Shown here one piece after another: positions 19,101 through 25,972 of a stretch of 64,000 nucleotides of DNA. Origin of the DNA: Akkermansiaceae bacterium (lineage in GTDB: Bacteria; Verrucomicrobiota; Verrucomicrobiia; Verrucomicrobiales; Akkermansiaceae); NCBI GenBank assembly GCA_030725745.1, contig JANRFH010000047.1:77894-141893 (forward strand), written 5' to 3'. Position 1 is the stretch's first letter; each line of letters starts with the position of its first letter. The position numbers were made by a program, and so were the translations under genes. The notes beneath the pieces were generated by a model, which saw nothing but the letters and a program-made list of their open reading frames with translations, did no database searches and was not told the origin of the DNA.

Positions 19101-19170
19101 AGTGCCGAGTGAGAAGTGAGAAGTGGAAGAGTTTTTAACCACGGATTTCACGGATGTACACGGATAAGAG
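19101..19170. repeat. GTGCCGAGTG repeat joined to a single AACCACGGATTTCAC arm
   Basis: AGTGCCGAGTGAGAAGTG (19101-19118) matches 3403-3439. AACCACGGATTTCACGGATG and ACACGGATAAG (19137-19170) match one arm of the MITE-like elements at 12864 and 27760. Together they fill the gap between the divergent SNF2 and epimerase genes. Confidence 0.6.
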
Positions 19171-19225
19171 TTGGGGGGATGGCGAAGTGGGTTGATGGGT
19201 TGATAGTTTTGGGTAGGTTGCTGGG

Positions 19226-20032
19226 ATGAAGAGGTTATTGGTGATTGGTGCGGGGTATTTGGGAGATGCGATTCTGGATGTTTTCCGGGAGGGGGGATGG
19301 GAGGTTCAGGGCGCATCGTTCAGTGGGGGCGAGGGGTTGCTGGCTTGTGATGTGGGGGATCCGGGTGCTGTGGATGGGCTGCCGGATGCGGATGCGGTGG
19401 TGCATTGTGCGGCATCTGGAAGAGGGGGTGGTGAGGAGGCTTATCGGCGGGTTTATCTGGAGGGTTGCAAGAATCTGGTGAGGAGGTTTCCGGGGGCGAG
19501 GCTGGTTTATACTTCGAGCAGCTCGGTGTATGGGCAGAAGGAGGGGGAAATCGTGACGGAGGAATCGGAGACGGTGCCGGATCGGGAGACGGGGAGGATC
19601 TTGCTTGCGGCGGAGGATGTGGTGCTGCGGGCTGGCGGGGTGGTGGCGAGGTTGGCGGGGCTTTATGGGCCGGGGAGGAGTGTGCTTAAACGGAAATTTC
19701 TCGAAGGGGAGGCGGTGATCGAGGAGGACGGGAGGCGTTTCATCAATCAGATCCATCGTGATGATGCGGCGCGTGCGGTGTTCCATCTGATCTCGATGGA
19801 GGCATTTCCGAGTGGGGAAATCTTTAACGTGTGCGACTCGGAAACACTGACGCAGAAAGGCGTTTACGAAGGGATGGCGAGGATTTTTGGGAAGGAGCTG
19901 CCGCCGACGGGGCCGCGGGATCTGGATAGGAAGCGGGGGTGGACGCACAAGTGTGTCTCTAACGGAAAGCTGAGGGAGACGGGGTGGGAGCCGGTTTATC
20001 CGAGTTTTTTGGATGCGGTGGAGGGGGTTTGA
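19226..20032 (+). CDS. NAD-dependent epimerase/dehydratase family protein (extended SDR)
   Basis: 268 residues with the Rossmann nucleotide motif at the extreme N-terminus (LVIGAGYLGDAILDVF, GxGxxG), the segment DADAVVHCAAS, and YTSSSSVYGQ carrying the Ser/Tyr active-site region of extended short-chain dehydrogenases. The catalytic YxxxK is degenerate: no YxxxK follows at the expected site, only ETGRILLAAEDVVL. FINQIHRDDAARAVFHL and FNVCDSE are typical of YeeZ-like members. The substrate is probably a nucleotide sugar or similar, but it cannot be named. It is convergent with ispE, with a REP element between. Confidence 0.8.
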   Translation: MKRLLVIGAGYLGDAILDVFREGGWEVQGASFSGGEGLLACDVGDPGAVDGLPDADAVVHCAASGRGGGEEAYRRVYLEGCKNLVRRFPGARLVYTSSSSVYGQKEGEIVTEESETVPDRETGRILLAAEDVVLRAGGVVARLAGLYGPGRSVLKRKFLEGEAVIEEDGRRFINQIHRDDAARAVFHLISMEAFPSGEIFNVCDSETLTQKGVYEGMARIFGKELPPTGPRDLDRKRGWTHKCVSNGKLRETGWEPVYPSFLDAVEGV

Positions 20033-20036
20033 AGAG

Positions 20037-20083
20037 GCGGCGAGACGCCGCTTTCACGGCCTGCTGCGGGACGCAGCAGCTAC
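20037..20083. repeat. Two-hairpin REP element, copy B
   Basis: GCGGC-GAGAC-GCCGC, linker TTTCACGGCCTG, then CTGC-GGGAC-GCAG and CAGCTAC. Same layout as copies A (7311) and C (25295), with different but complementary stem bases. It sits between the 3' ends of two convergent genes, where it could act as a bidirectional terminator or mRNA 3' protector. Confidence 0.8.
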
Positions 20084-20097
20084 GGGGGGCGTGGTAG

Positions 20098-20916
20098 CTA
20101 CAGTGTGCCGTGCCATGACCAGAGGGTGGGGTCGAAGTGCTTGCGGATGGTTTTTGTGAGGCGGATGGGGTCGGCTCTTTGATCGAGGATGGCGAAGATG
20201 GTGGAGCCGGAGCCGGACATGAGGACGGCGCGAGTGCTTCGGTTTTTGATGAGCCACTGCTTGAGTTCGGCTAGGTAGCGGTGTTTGGCGAAGACGGGTT
20301 TTTCGAGGTCATTGACGAGGGTGAGGTCGTCGATGGATTGGGGGTCGTAGTGGATACCGGGTAGGGGCTCGGCTTCGAGGCAGTTGCGGTAGGCGTCGGG
20401 GGTGGGGACAGGGAACTGGGGTTTGAAAAGGATGACGGGGAGATTTGGCGCGGCTGGGGCGGCTTTGATGATTTCTCCGCGGCCGGTGCAGCGGGCGGTG
20501 CCTTCGTAGAGGAAAAAGGGGATGTCCGAGCCGAGGTCGGCGGCGATGGCATGGAGTTCATCCATGCTGAGGGGTGAGCCGATGAGGTCGTTCAAGAGGA
20601 GGAGGGTGGTGGCGGCATTTGAGGATCCGCCGCCGAGGCCTGCGCCGTGAGGGATGACCTTATCGAGGTGGACGTGGAATGGGATGGCTTTTCCGGATTT
20701 TTCGGAGAGGGCTTCGGCTGCTTTGACGACGAGGTTTGAAGAATCCGTGGGGAGGGATGGGTCGGAGCAGGTGAAGGAGAATTCTTCGGCAGGCTCGGCG
20801 GTGATGTCATCGGCGAGGCCGGGGAGCTGCGTCATGAGGGTGTCGATTTCGTGGAAACCGTCGGGGCGTTTCTCGATGATGCGGAGGGAGAGGTTGAGTT
20901 TTGCGGGTGAAATCAT
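20098..20916 (-). CDS. ispE: 4-diphosphocytidyl-2-C-methyl-D-erythritol kinase
   Basis: GHMP kinase of the MEP isoprenoid pathway; phosphorylates the 2-hydroxyl of CDP-methylerythritol. Start region PAKLNLSLRIIEKRPDGFHE carries the catalytic Lys region and the usual RPDGFHE motif. The ATP-binding GHMP motif is PHGAGLGGGSSNAA (about residues 93-106), and a C-terminal SGSGSTIFAI matches motif 3. Length 272 is typical. The ATG is directly preceded by a TTGAAA/TTTAAA leader repeat (20917-20948). Confidence 0.93.
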   Translation of the reverse strand: MISPAKLNLSLRIIEKRPDGFHEIDTLMTQLPGLADDITAEPAEEFSFTCSDPSLPTDSSNLVVKAAEALSEKSGKAIPFHVHLDKVIPHGAGLGGGSSNAATTLLLLNDLIGSPLSMDELHAIAADLGSDIPFFLYEGTARCTGRGEIIKAAPAAPNLPVILFKPQFPVPTPDAYRNCLEAEPLPGIHYDPQSIDDLTLVNDLEKPVFAKHRYLAELKQWLIKNRSTRAVLMSGSGSTIFAILDQRADPIRLTKTIRKHFDPTLWSWHGTL

Positions 20917-20948
20917 GAAACTTTAAATTTTAAACTCTAAACTTCAAG
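20917..20948 (-). repeat. TTGAAA-type 5' leader repeat, ispE copy
   Basis: Sense strand CTTGAAGTTTAGAGTTTA followed by AAATTTAAAGTTTC abutting the ispE ATG. Closest relative is the guaA copy (35691-35725). Confidence 0.7.
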
Positions 20949-21612
20949 TAAGAGGAAGAATGCTTAACAGCGCGAGCATGCGGCCGGTTTGGCCTTTTTC
21001 GATGCGGTAGGAGTAGTGGGTTTTCGTATCGGCGGCGGTATTTTCGCGGGTGTCGTGGAGATTTTTGATACCTAGGGCTTTGGCTTGGGAGCGGATGGTG
21101 GCGGCGAAATCGGTTTCGTAATCGGGGGGGCGGATGCAGGGGGCGATGATGCAGGTGATGTCGGCGGGGTTGGTGCCGAAGGTGGTGGTCATTTTGCCGA
21201 CGGCTTCTGCGAGGATATTGAGTTCCGAGCCTTTTTTTCCAGAATGGAGGAGACCGATGGAGCTTGTGACGGGATCTGCGAGGTAGATGGCGGCGCAATC
21301 GGCAACGTAGATGGCGAGGAGCTGGCCGGGGAGGTTGGTGATGAGGCCGTCGGCTCCGGGGTGTTGGAGGATTTTTTCCGCCGGGGGGGAGGAAATGACA
21401 GTGACTTCCTTGCCGTGAACTTGTTCCGCGTGGTGGCGGGTTTGGATTTCCGGAAATGCTTCGGAAATGAAACGGTCGTGATGTGGGGCGAGGTTCGCGA
21501 GTGCGAAGGCGCGATCGCCTAGGACATCGACTTCGGGAATTCGGGGGATCCATGCAGGGCGGAAGCCCGGCAGGGAAGAGATGGGATTTAAAAACAAGAA
21601 CGCCTCCGTCAC
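20944..21612 (-). CDS. YfiH/PgeF family multicopper-like purine nucleoside phosphorylase (laccase domain)
   Basis: Family members were once called polyphenol oxidases and are now known to act on purine nucleosides and on misincorporated peptidoglycan amino acids. The metal-site residues are recognisable: HHAEQVHGKEVTVI, the Cys of YVADCAAIYLAD and the His of GLLHSGKKG. A C-terminal YRIEKGQTGRM replaces the usual RE(G)xTGR motif. Length 222 is slightly short of the usual 240-260. The GTG at 21612 overlaps a terminator-like hairpin, so the real start could be the TTG six codons in. Upstream lies marR on the same strand. Confidence 0.82.
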   Translation of the reverse strand: MTEAFLFLNPISSLPGFRPAWIPRIPEVDVLGDRAFALANLAPHHDRFISEAFPEIQTRHHAEQVHGKEVTVISSPPAEKILQHPGADGLITNLPGQLLAIYVADCAAIYLADPVTSSIGLLHSGKKGSELNILAEAVGKMTTTFGTNPADITCIIAPCIRPPDYETDFAATIRSQAKALGIKNLHDTRENTAADTKTHYSYRIEKGQTGRMLALLSILPLT

Positions 21613-21634
21613 GGGGTGAACCGTAACGGAGGCG
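21590..21634 (-). terminator. Hairpin plus U-tract between marR and the YfiH gene
   Basis: Read on the minus strand: a 9-bp perfect stem CGCCTCCGT / ACGGAGGCG enclosing about 16 bases (21601-21634), followed by TTCTTGTTTTTAAA. It lies 47 bp after the marR stop and would end that transcript. The descending arm and T-tract form the first codons of the annotated YfiH frame, which is unusual. Confidence 0.6.
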
Positions 21635-21680
21635 CTTGGATTTCGCCAAGCTGGATTATTCAGGGGGGAGACTGAAGAAC

Positions 21681-22142
21681 TCAGGCAATAGCGCGGTTTT
21701 TAAGCGCACGATGTGTGTGTTCTACAGTTTCGGCCTCTTCTTCATCCATACCTGCCAGGATGCCGGCGAGGTCCGTTGCAATTTCGCCACGCATCTTGGA
21801 GACGAGTTCGACTCCTTTAGTTGTGATGCGTACCATAATTTTGCGGCGGTCTTCGGCTGCATGTACTCGCTCTACGTAGGACAGTTTTTCCAAACGATCC
21901 ACCAAGCCTGTGGCAGCTGCGGTGGAGTGACCCATTTTCTTCGCGATGTCTGACATGGTCAGGAAGTCTTCGCTGGAAAGGTAGGTTAGTAGGAAGAACT
22001 GTGGGAACGATATGTTTCCTTTGTTGAGTTCGGTTGACAGGTTAAGAATGCAGCTTCTCTGCGTGAACAGGACGAAGTCTGCGAGACGATCGGCTTCGGC
22101 TTTCACCGATGTACCGGAGGCACTTGGTTGTGTGTTTTTCAT
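21681..22142 (-). CDS. MarR-family transcriptional regulator
   Basis: 153 residues with a winged-helix domain: FPQFFLLTYLSSEDFLTM, then the recognition helix region DIAKKMGHSTAAATGLVDRL, then the wing YVERVHAAEDRRKIMVRIT with the conserved D-RR. MarR proteins bind palindromes as dimers and usually respond to a small-molecule ligand. It is followed by a terminator-like hairpin, so it is probably a single-gene transcript. Its upstream region is AT-rich and unusually long (about 330 bp). The regulated gene may be itself or something elsewhere. Confidence 0.88.
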   Translation of the reverse strand: MKNTQPSASGTSVKAEADRLADFVLFTQRSCILNLSTELNKGNISFPQFFLLTYLSSEDFLTMSDIAKKMGHSTAAATGLVDRLEKLSYVERVHAAEDRRKIMVRITTKGVELVSKMRGEIATDLAGILAGMDEEEAETVEHTHRALKNRAIA

Positions 22143-22473
22143 TTTGGCTGGTTGTAGTGTTCATGTTTTGGGACATGTAAGGGAGCACAGCCATTGCGAA
22201 AGAGAAGATAGATGGATTACCAGATAGTAATCAACCCTAAACTTCATCTTTTTCAAAAATACTGCACATATTTGCTTGGGACTTTTAAAAGTTACGGGAA
22301 TTTAATTGATCTGTGAAGCAGTAAATTTAAGAAAAGTTAAGTAGCTGAAAATCAATGACTACGGGGGTTATTCACAATTTGTGAACGGTGAAATAGCTTT
22401 GGATGAGCGAAAAAGCAGCTCCATTGCGGAGTGAAGAAGGAGCGATAAATTCTCAGATTATCTATTCTGAAAT
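22143..22473. other. AT-rich intergenic region upstream of marR
   Basis: About 330 bp without a gene between marR and the DNA methyltransferase. It is clearly more AT-rich than its surroundings and should contain the marR promoter. A perfect palindrome lies at 22371-22385. I find no tRNA, riboswitch-like structure or reading frame. Confidence 0.5.
22371..22385. promoter_or_regulatory. Perfect 15-bp palindrome, possible operator
   Basis: TTCACAATTTGTGAA, symmetric about the central T, of the size bound by MarR or other helix-turn-helix dimers. It is about 230 bp upstream of marR and about 90 bp past the methyltransferase stop; no gene is known to depend on it. Confidence 0.35.
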
Positions 22474-23298
22474 TTAGAAAAGTTCCTGTTGAGGGCTTGT
22501 TTTGAGCCTTTCTTTCGCGATTTCCAGATAATCAGGGTCGAGTTCGATGCCGGTAAAGGCGGAATTTTTTTGGAATTTTGCAGCGAGAGCGGAGGAGCCG
22601 ATCCCGAGGAATGGATCTAGAAAACGGGTTGTTTCGGCTTTGCCGTGGATGCGTATGCATTGCTCGACGAGAGCAATGGGGAAGGTGGCGGGGTGGGGTC
22701 GCTCACCTTTCCGCGATTGGATGGTGTCGTAGGGGATGAACCAGGTGTTTCCCCGGCAGCGGAGATCTTGGCCGCCGGTGTGTCCCCAGCGGGCGATGTT
22801 CGATTTATGGACGTAGGGAACGCCTGCGGCGCGTCGGTCGAGGGGGACGGAGCCGGTCTTGGTGAGGTGGAAGACGTATTCGTGGCAGTCGTTTACGTAG
22901 CGCTTTGAGTTGATGGGTTTGAAATGACCGGCTGAGATCTGTTGGCCATCGATGGTGTTGATGGTGATGGATTTTACCCAGTGGAAGGTGTTCTGAAGGG
23001 TGAAAAGGGGATCTGTGCCATCGGTGAGGGCTAGGATGAGTTGGTGGGGGAGGAGGGGGTTTGAGGGCGAGGCGCCGATGTTGAGGAAGAAGGAGGCGTC
23101 GTCGGCCATGACGCGTTTGACTTCGGTGGCCCAGGATTTGCACCAAGCGAGGAATTCATCGCGGGGTGCGGTGTCCTTGAAGGTGGAGTAGGCGATACCG
23201 AGGTTGTAGGGGGGTGAGGTGACGACGAGGTCGAAGGATTTTTCTTCGAGGGTGGGGAGGAGCTGGAGGCAGTCGCCGTGCAAAAATTCAAGTTTCAA
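22474..23298 (-). CDS. Site-specific DNA methyltransferase (amino-methylating, beta-type motif order)
   Basis: Motif IV comes first (DLVVTSPPYNLGIAY, about residues 24-38) and the SAM-binding motif I comes last (FLDPFLGIGSSALAA, about residues 228-242), followed by FTGIELDPDYLEIAKERL. SPPY is most common in N4-cytosine enzymes, but N6-adenine is possible. The 274-residue size with only a short target-recognition region between the motifs is compact. No restriction endonuclease or specificity subunit is adjacent, so it is an orphan methyltransferase here. The likely start is the TTG at 23298, which lies inside a TTGAAA leader repeat. Confidence 0.88.
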   Translation of the reverse strand: MKLEFLHGDCLQLLPTLEEKSFDLVVTSPPYNLGIAYSTFKDTAPRDEFLAWCKSWATEVKRVMADDASFFLNIGASPSNPLLPHQLILALTDGTDPLFTLQNTFHWVKSITINTIDGQQISAGHFKPINSKRYVNDCHEYVFHLTKTGSVPLDRRAAGVPYVHKSNIARWGHTGGQDLRCRGNTWFIPYDTIQSRKGERPHPATFPIALVEQCIRIHGKAETTRFLDPFLGIGSSALAAKFQKNSAFTGIELDPDYLEIAKERLKTSPQQELF

Positions 23299-23306
23299 AA
23301 TTCAAT
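23282..23306 (-). repeat. TTGAAA-type 5' leader repeat, methyltransferase copy
   Basis: Sense strand ATTGAATTTTGAAACTTG followed by AATTTTT. The TTGAAA within it is the predicted start (TTG AAA CTT GAA). Confidence 0.65.
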
Positions 23307-23342
23307 GGTGAGGTGGCTGCTAATTAGAGTCCTCGAATTGGA

Positions 23343-23370
23343 GACACGCCGCCTAAAGGCAGCGCTCCGT
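23343..23370. repeat. REP-like palindrome at the 3' end of aroB
   Basis: GACACGCCGCCTAAAGGC then AGCGCTCCGT, the same as the first half of the ligA 3' element (4152-4204) with the stem changed from CCGGCTAAAGCCAG to CGCCTAAAGGCAG. It encodes the last AroB residues (TERCL) and the TAG stop. Confidence 0.75.
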
Positions 23371-24441
23371 CCGGAGGTGCTCGATGGCTTTTTCTAGGTC
23401 GGCGGGGGTTACGGTTTCGATGACTTGCGCTTGGCCGATGGCAGACAAGGTGACGAAGCGGATCTTGCCGGATTTGAATTTTTTGTCACGAGAGAGGCGA
23501 TCCATGACGGTGGCGGTGGGGATGGTGTCAGGGAGGGTGAGGGGGAGATTGAAGTGGCGGAGGAGGGCGAGGATCTTTTCGGATTCTGCAGGGGGGAGGT
23601 TGGAATGTTTTTCGGATATATAGAGGGCGGCGCGGATGCCGAGGGCGATGGCTTCTCCGTGGAGCATTTCACCGTAGGGGAGGGAGGCTTCGATGCCGTG
23701 TCCGATGGTGTGGCCGAAGTTGAGGAGGGCTCGGATGTCTTTGGTCTCGTATTCATCGGCTTCGACGACGCGTGCTTTGATGGCGATGTTGCGGGCGAGG
23801 AGGTCGGCGGGGACTTGGCGTTTCTCGGGATCGATGGCGAGGAGGTCGGGGAGCATTTCAGCATCGCGGATGGCGGCGTGCTTGATGGCCTCGGCGAAGC
23901 CTTCGTGGAATTCGCGTGGGGGGAGGGTGGAGAGTGTTTCGGGATCGACGATGACTAGCTTTGGTTGGTGGAAGGCTCCGAGGAGGTTTTTTCCTTCGGC
24001 GACGTTGACTCCGGTCTTGCCGCCGACGGAGGAATCGACTTGCGAGACGATGGTGGTGGGGATTTGGACGAAGGGGATGCCGCGGTAGAAGATGGAGGCG
24101 ACGAATCCGGCGAGGTCGCCGACGACTCCGCCGCCGAGGGCGATGATGAGGGAGCGGCGGTCGTGGCCGGCGCGTATCATTTCGCGGCAGATGTTTTCTG
24201 CGTGGGCGAGAGATTTTGAGGCTTCTCCGGCGGGGATGGTGTGGAGGGAGGGTTTTTCCTCGGGGAAACTGGAGAGGAGGGTTGCGGTGTGGTGCGAGGC
24301 GACGGTCTCGTCTGAGATGATGGCGATGTGATGATTGATTAATCCATTGTCTGCGAGGATAGAGGCGGTTTGTCCGAGGAGGCCGTTTTCTACGAGAACG
24401 GAGTAGGTGCGGTCGGCTAGGTCAACTTGGACGGTGGGCAT
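23353..24441 (-). CDS. aroB: 3-dehydroquinate synthase
   Basis: Second step of the shikimate pathway (DAHP to 3-dehydroquinate), NAD- and metal-dependent. Recognisable motifs: GGGVVGDLAGFVASIFYRG, IPTTIVSQVDSSVGGKTGVN, and the metal ligands in EGFAEAIKHAAI, NFGHTIGHGIE and MLHGEAIALG. About 362 residues from ATG 24441, the normal length. TTG 24462 would add seven residues from repeat-derived sequence, so I reject it. The stop and last codons come from a REP-like palindrome, and the 5' side carries a TTGAAA leader repeat ending about 20 bp upstream. Confidence 0.95.
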   Translation of the reverse strand: MPTVQVDLADRTYSVLVENGLLGQTASILADNGLINHHIAIISDETVASHHTATLLSSFPEEKPSLHTIPAGEASKSLAHAENICREMIRAGHDRRSLIIALGGGVVGDLAGFVASIFYRGIPFVQIPTTIVSQVDSSVGGKTGVNVAEGKNLLGAFHQPKLVIVDPETLSTLPPREFHEGFAEAIKHAAIRDAEMLPDLLAIDPEKRQVPADLLARNIAIKARVVEADEYETKDIRALLNFGHTIGHGIEASLPYGEMLHGEAIALGIRAALYISEKHSNLPPAESEKILALLRHFNLPLTLPDTIPTATVMDRLSRDKKFKSGKIRFVTLSAIGQAQVIETVTPADLEKAIEHLRTERCL

Positions 24442-24460
24442 GGAGGGATGCTGCGCAGCC

Positions 24461-24491
24461 AAGTTTCAACTTTCAAATCTCAAACTTCAAG
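24461..24491 (-). repeat. TTGAAA-type 5' leader repeat, aroB copy
   Basis: Sense strand CTTGAAGTTTGAGATTTG followed by AAAGTTGAAACTT, ending 20 bp before the aroB ATG. Confidence 0.7.
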
Positions 24492-25281
24492 GAAGAGGCG
24501 GAGGGGATTTTTGTTGGAGGAGCTGGGCGGTGATGGAGATGGCGATTTGTGGGGGTGTGTTGTCGCCGATGGGGAGGCCGAGGGGACAGTGGATTTTTTC
24601 GATGAGGTCGGGTGGGGTGCCGGTTTCGCGGAGCTCGCGGGTGAGAGTGGCACGTTTTGAGGCGGAGCCTATGACGCCGAGGAAGGAGATCTGTGGATAT
24701 TGCCTTAATATAGCGGCGAGGATGGGGAGGTCGGTGGAGTGGCCTCGGGTGATGCAGATGGCTTGGGTGATTTCCGTGATGAGGTAAAGGGCTTCGGTGT
24801 GGGTGGTAACGAGGTGGGTGGTGAGGTTTGGAAAGGTGGGGAGTTTCGCTAGCCAGTCGGGGCGGGTATCGATGATGTCGATGCGGCAGGGTAGGGTGGC
24901 GAGGATGGGGGCTAGTGCTTGGACGATGTGGCCGGAGCCGAAGATGGCGATGTGCCAAGCTGGGGTGGGGCGGTAGACTTCGAAGAGGAGGGTCATTTCT
25001 CCGCCGCAGGTCATTCCGATGTCGCGCTGGAGGTTCCAGGTCTGGAGGTCGGTGGCGGGGGGATTTTTCTCGGAGAGGAGGGAGGCGGCGTGGGAGAGGG
25101 CGCGGGCTTCGATTTTTCCTCCGCCTACGGTGCCGGAGTGGAGGCCGGCGGGGGTGGCGATGAGTTTTTGTCCAGCGGGTGCGGGGGTGCTGCCACGGGC
25201 GGCGGCGACGGTGATGAGGACGTGGTCGGTGCCTTGGTGATGGAGTTGGAGAAGGGTTTCGTGCAAAATTTCAACTTTCAA
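24487..25281 (-). CDS. xdhC: XdhC-family protein (xanthine dehydrogenase accessory factor)
   Basis: XdhC proteins bind and sulfurate the molybdenum cofactor for insertion into xanthine dehydrogenase-type enzymes. The N-terminal XdhC/CoxI motif is ITVAAARGSTPAPAGQKLIA with TVGGGKIEARAL, plus the conserved Cys of GMTCGGEMTLLFEV. A C-terminal Rossmann-like half has IAIFGSGHIVQALAPIL, then ITRGHSTDLPILAA and FLGVIGSASKRATL. Length 264 is typical. No molybdenum hydroxylase gene is nearby. The divergent neighbour is uraD, also a purine-degradation gene, which supports the assignment. TTG 25281, inside a TTGAAA leader repeat, is the apparent start. Confidence 0.87.
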   Translation of the reverse strand: MKVEILHETLLQLHHQGTDHVLITVAAARGSTPAPAGQKLIATPAGLHSGTVGGGKIEARALSHAASLLSEKNPPATDLQTWNLQRDIGMTCGGEMTLLFEVYRPTPAWHIAIFGSGHIVQALAPILATLPCRIDIIDTRPDWLAKLPTFPNLTTHLVTTHTEALYLITEITQAICITRGHSTDLPILAAILRQYPQISFLGVIGSASKRATLTRELRETGTPPDLIEKIHCPLGLPIGDNTPPQIAISITAQLLQQKSPPPLP

Positions 25282-25290
25282 ATTTCAAGG
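25264..25290 (-). repeat. TTGAAA-type 5' leader repeat, xdhC copy
   Basis: Sense strand CTTGAAATTTGAAAGTTG followed by AAATTTTGC; its TTG AAA GTT GAA is read as the first codons of XdhC. Confidence 0.65.
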
Positions 25291-25294
25291 ACAC

Positions 25295-25341
25295 CCGGCG
25301 AGATGCCGGATGAACGGCCTGCCGCGAGACGCGGCAGCTAC
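25295..25341. repeat. Two-hairpin REP element, copy C
   Basis: CCGGC-GAGAT-GCCGG, linker ATGAACGGCCTG, then CCGC-GAGAC-GCGG and CAGCTAC. Lies between the divergent xdhC and uraD genes. Confidence 0.8.
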
Positions 25342-25384
25342 TCATGGCGGTGGACAGGTGGGTGGCTTTGTGGAAGATACGAAT

Positions 25385-25885
25385 ATGACGATTTCCGAGA
25401 TGAATGCGATGGGGAAAGAGGATTTTTTGGAGAAATTCGGTGGGGTATATGAGCATTCCGCTTGGGTGGCGGAGGCGGTGGTGGATGAGAGGCCGTTTGG
25501 GGGTTTTGAGCAGTTGGTGGGGCGGATGAGGGAGGTGGTGGATGCAGCTGCGGGAGAGGCGAAGTTGGAATTGTTGCTGGCGCATCCGGATCTGGCTGGG
25601 AAGTTGGGGCTGGAGGAGTTGACTGAGGATTCGCGTAAGGAACAGCAAGGGGTGGGGTTGGATAGGCTGGATAAGGAGGAATTCGAGTTATTCACAGGGC
25701 TGAATGAGGCATATCGTGGACTCTTCGGGTTTCCGTTCATTATCTGTGTGGGGAAAACGGATAAGGCGGGGATTTTACGATCATTTCAGGAGAGGTTGCT
25801 AAATAGTCGTGAGGATGAGGTGGCGTCGGCGTTGAGCGAGGTGCATGAGATCGCGAGGCTGCGTGTGAGAGCGATTTCGGGCTGA
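25385..25885 (+). CDS. uraD: 2-oxo-4-hydroxy-4-carboxy-5-ureidoimidazoline (OHCU) decarboxylase
   Basis: Converts OHCU to (S)-allantoin in urate breakdown. Helical OHCU-decarboxylase fold with the expected landmarks: FGGVYEHSAWVAEAV (catalytic His of the EHS/W motif), LLLAHPDLAGKL, LTEDSRKEQQGVGLDRL and GFPFIICVGKTDKAGIL. About 166 residues from ATG 25385, the family size. An upstream ATG at 25310 is rejected because it would translate the REP element. Divergent from xdhC. Confidence 0.92.
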   Translation: MTISEMNAMGKEDFLEKFGGVYEHSAWVAEAVVDERPFGGFEQLVGRMREVVDAAAGEAKLELLLAHPDLAGKLGLEELTEDSRKEQQGVGLDRLDKEEFELFTGLNEAYRGLFGFPFIICVGKTDKAGILRSFQERLLNSREDEVASALSEVHEIARLRVRAISG

Positions 25886-25972
25886 AATTTTCCAAATAGG
25901 AGTTGCGTTTTCGGGGTGTCGAGGGCAAGTTTTTGGTGAAACCTGATTAAGAAAGGCAATTTACTAAGGATT

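Noticed and set aside
25310-25384. N-terminal extension of UraD
   Set aside because: It is translation of the two-hairpin repeat; the family starts at the ATG of 25385.
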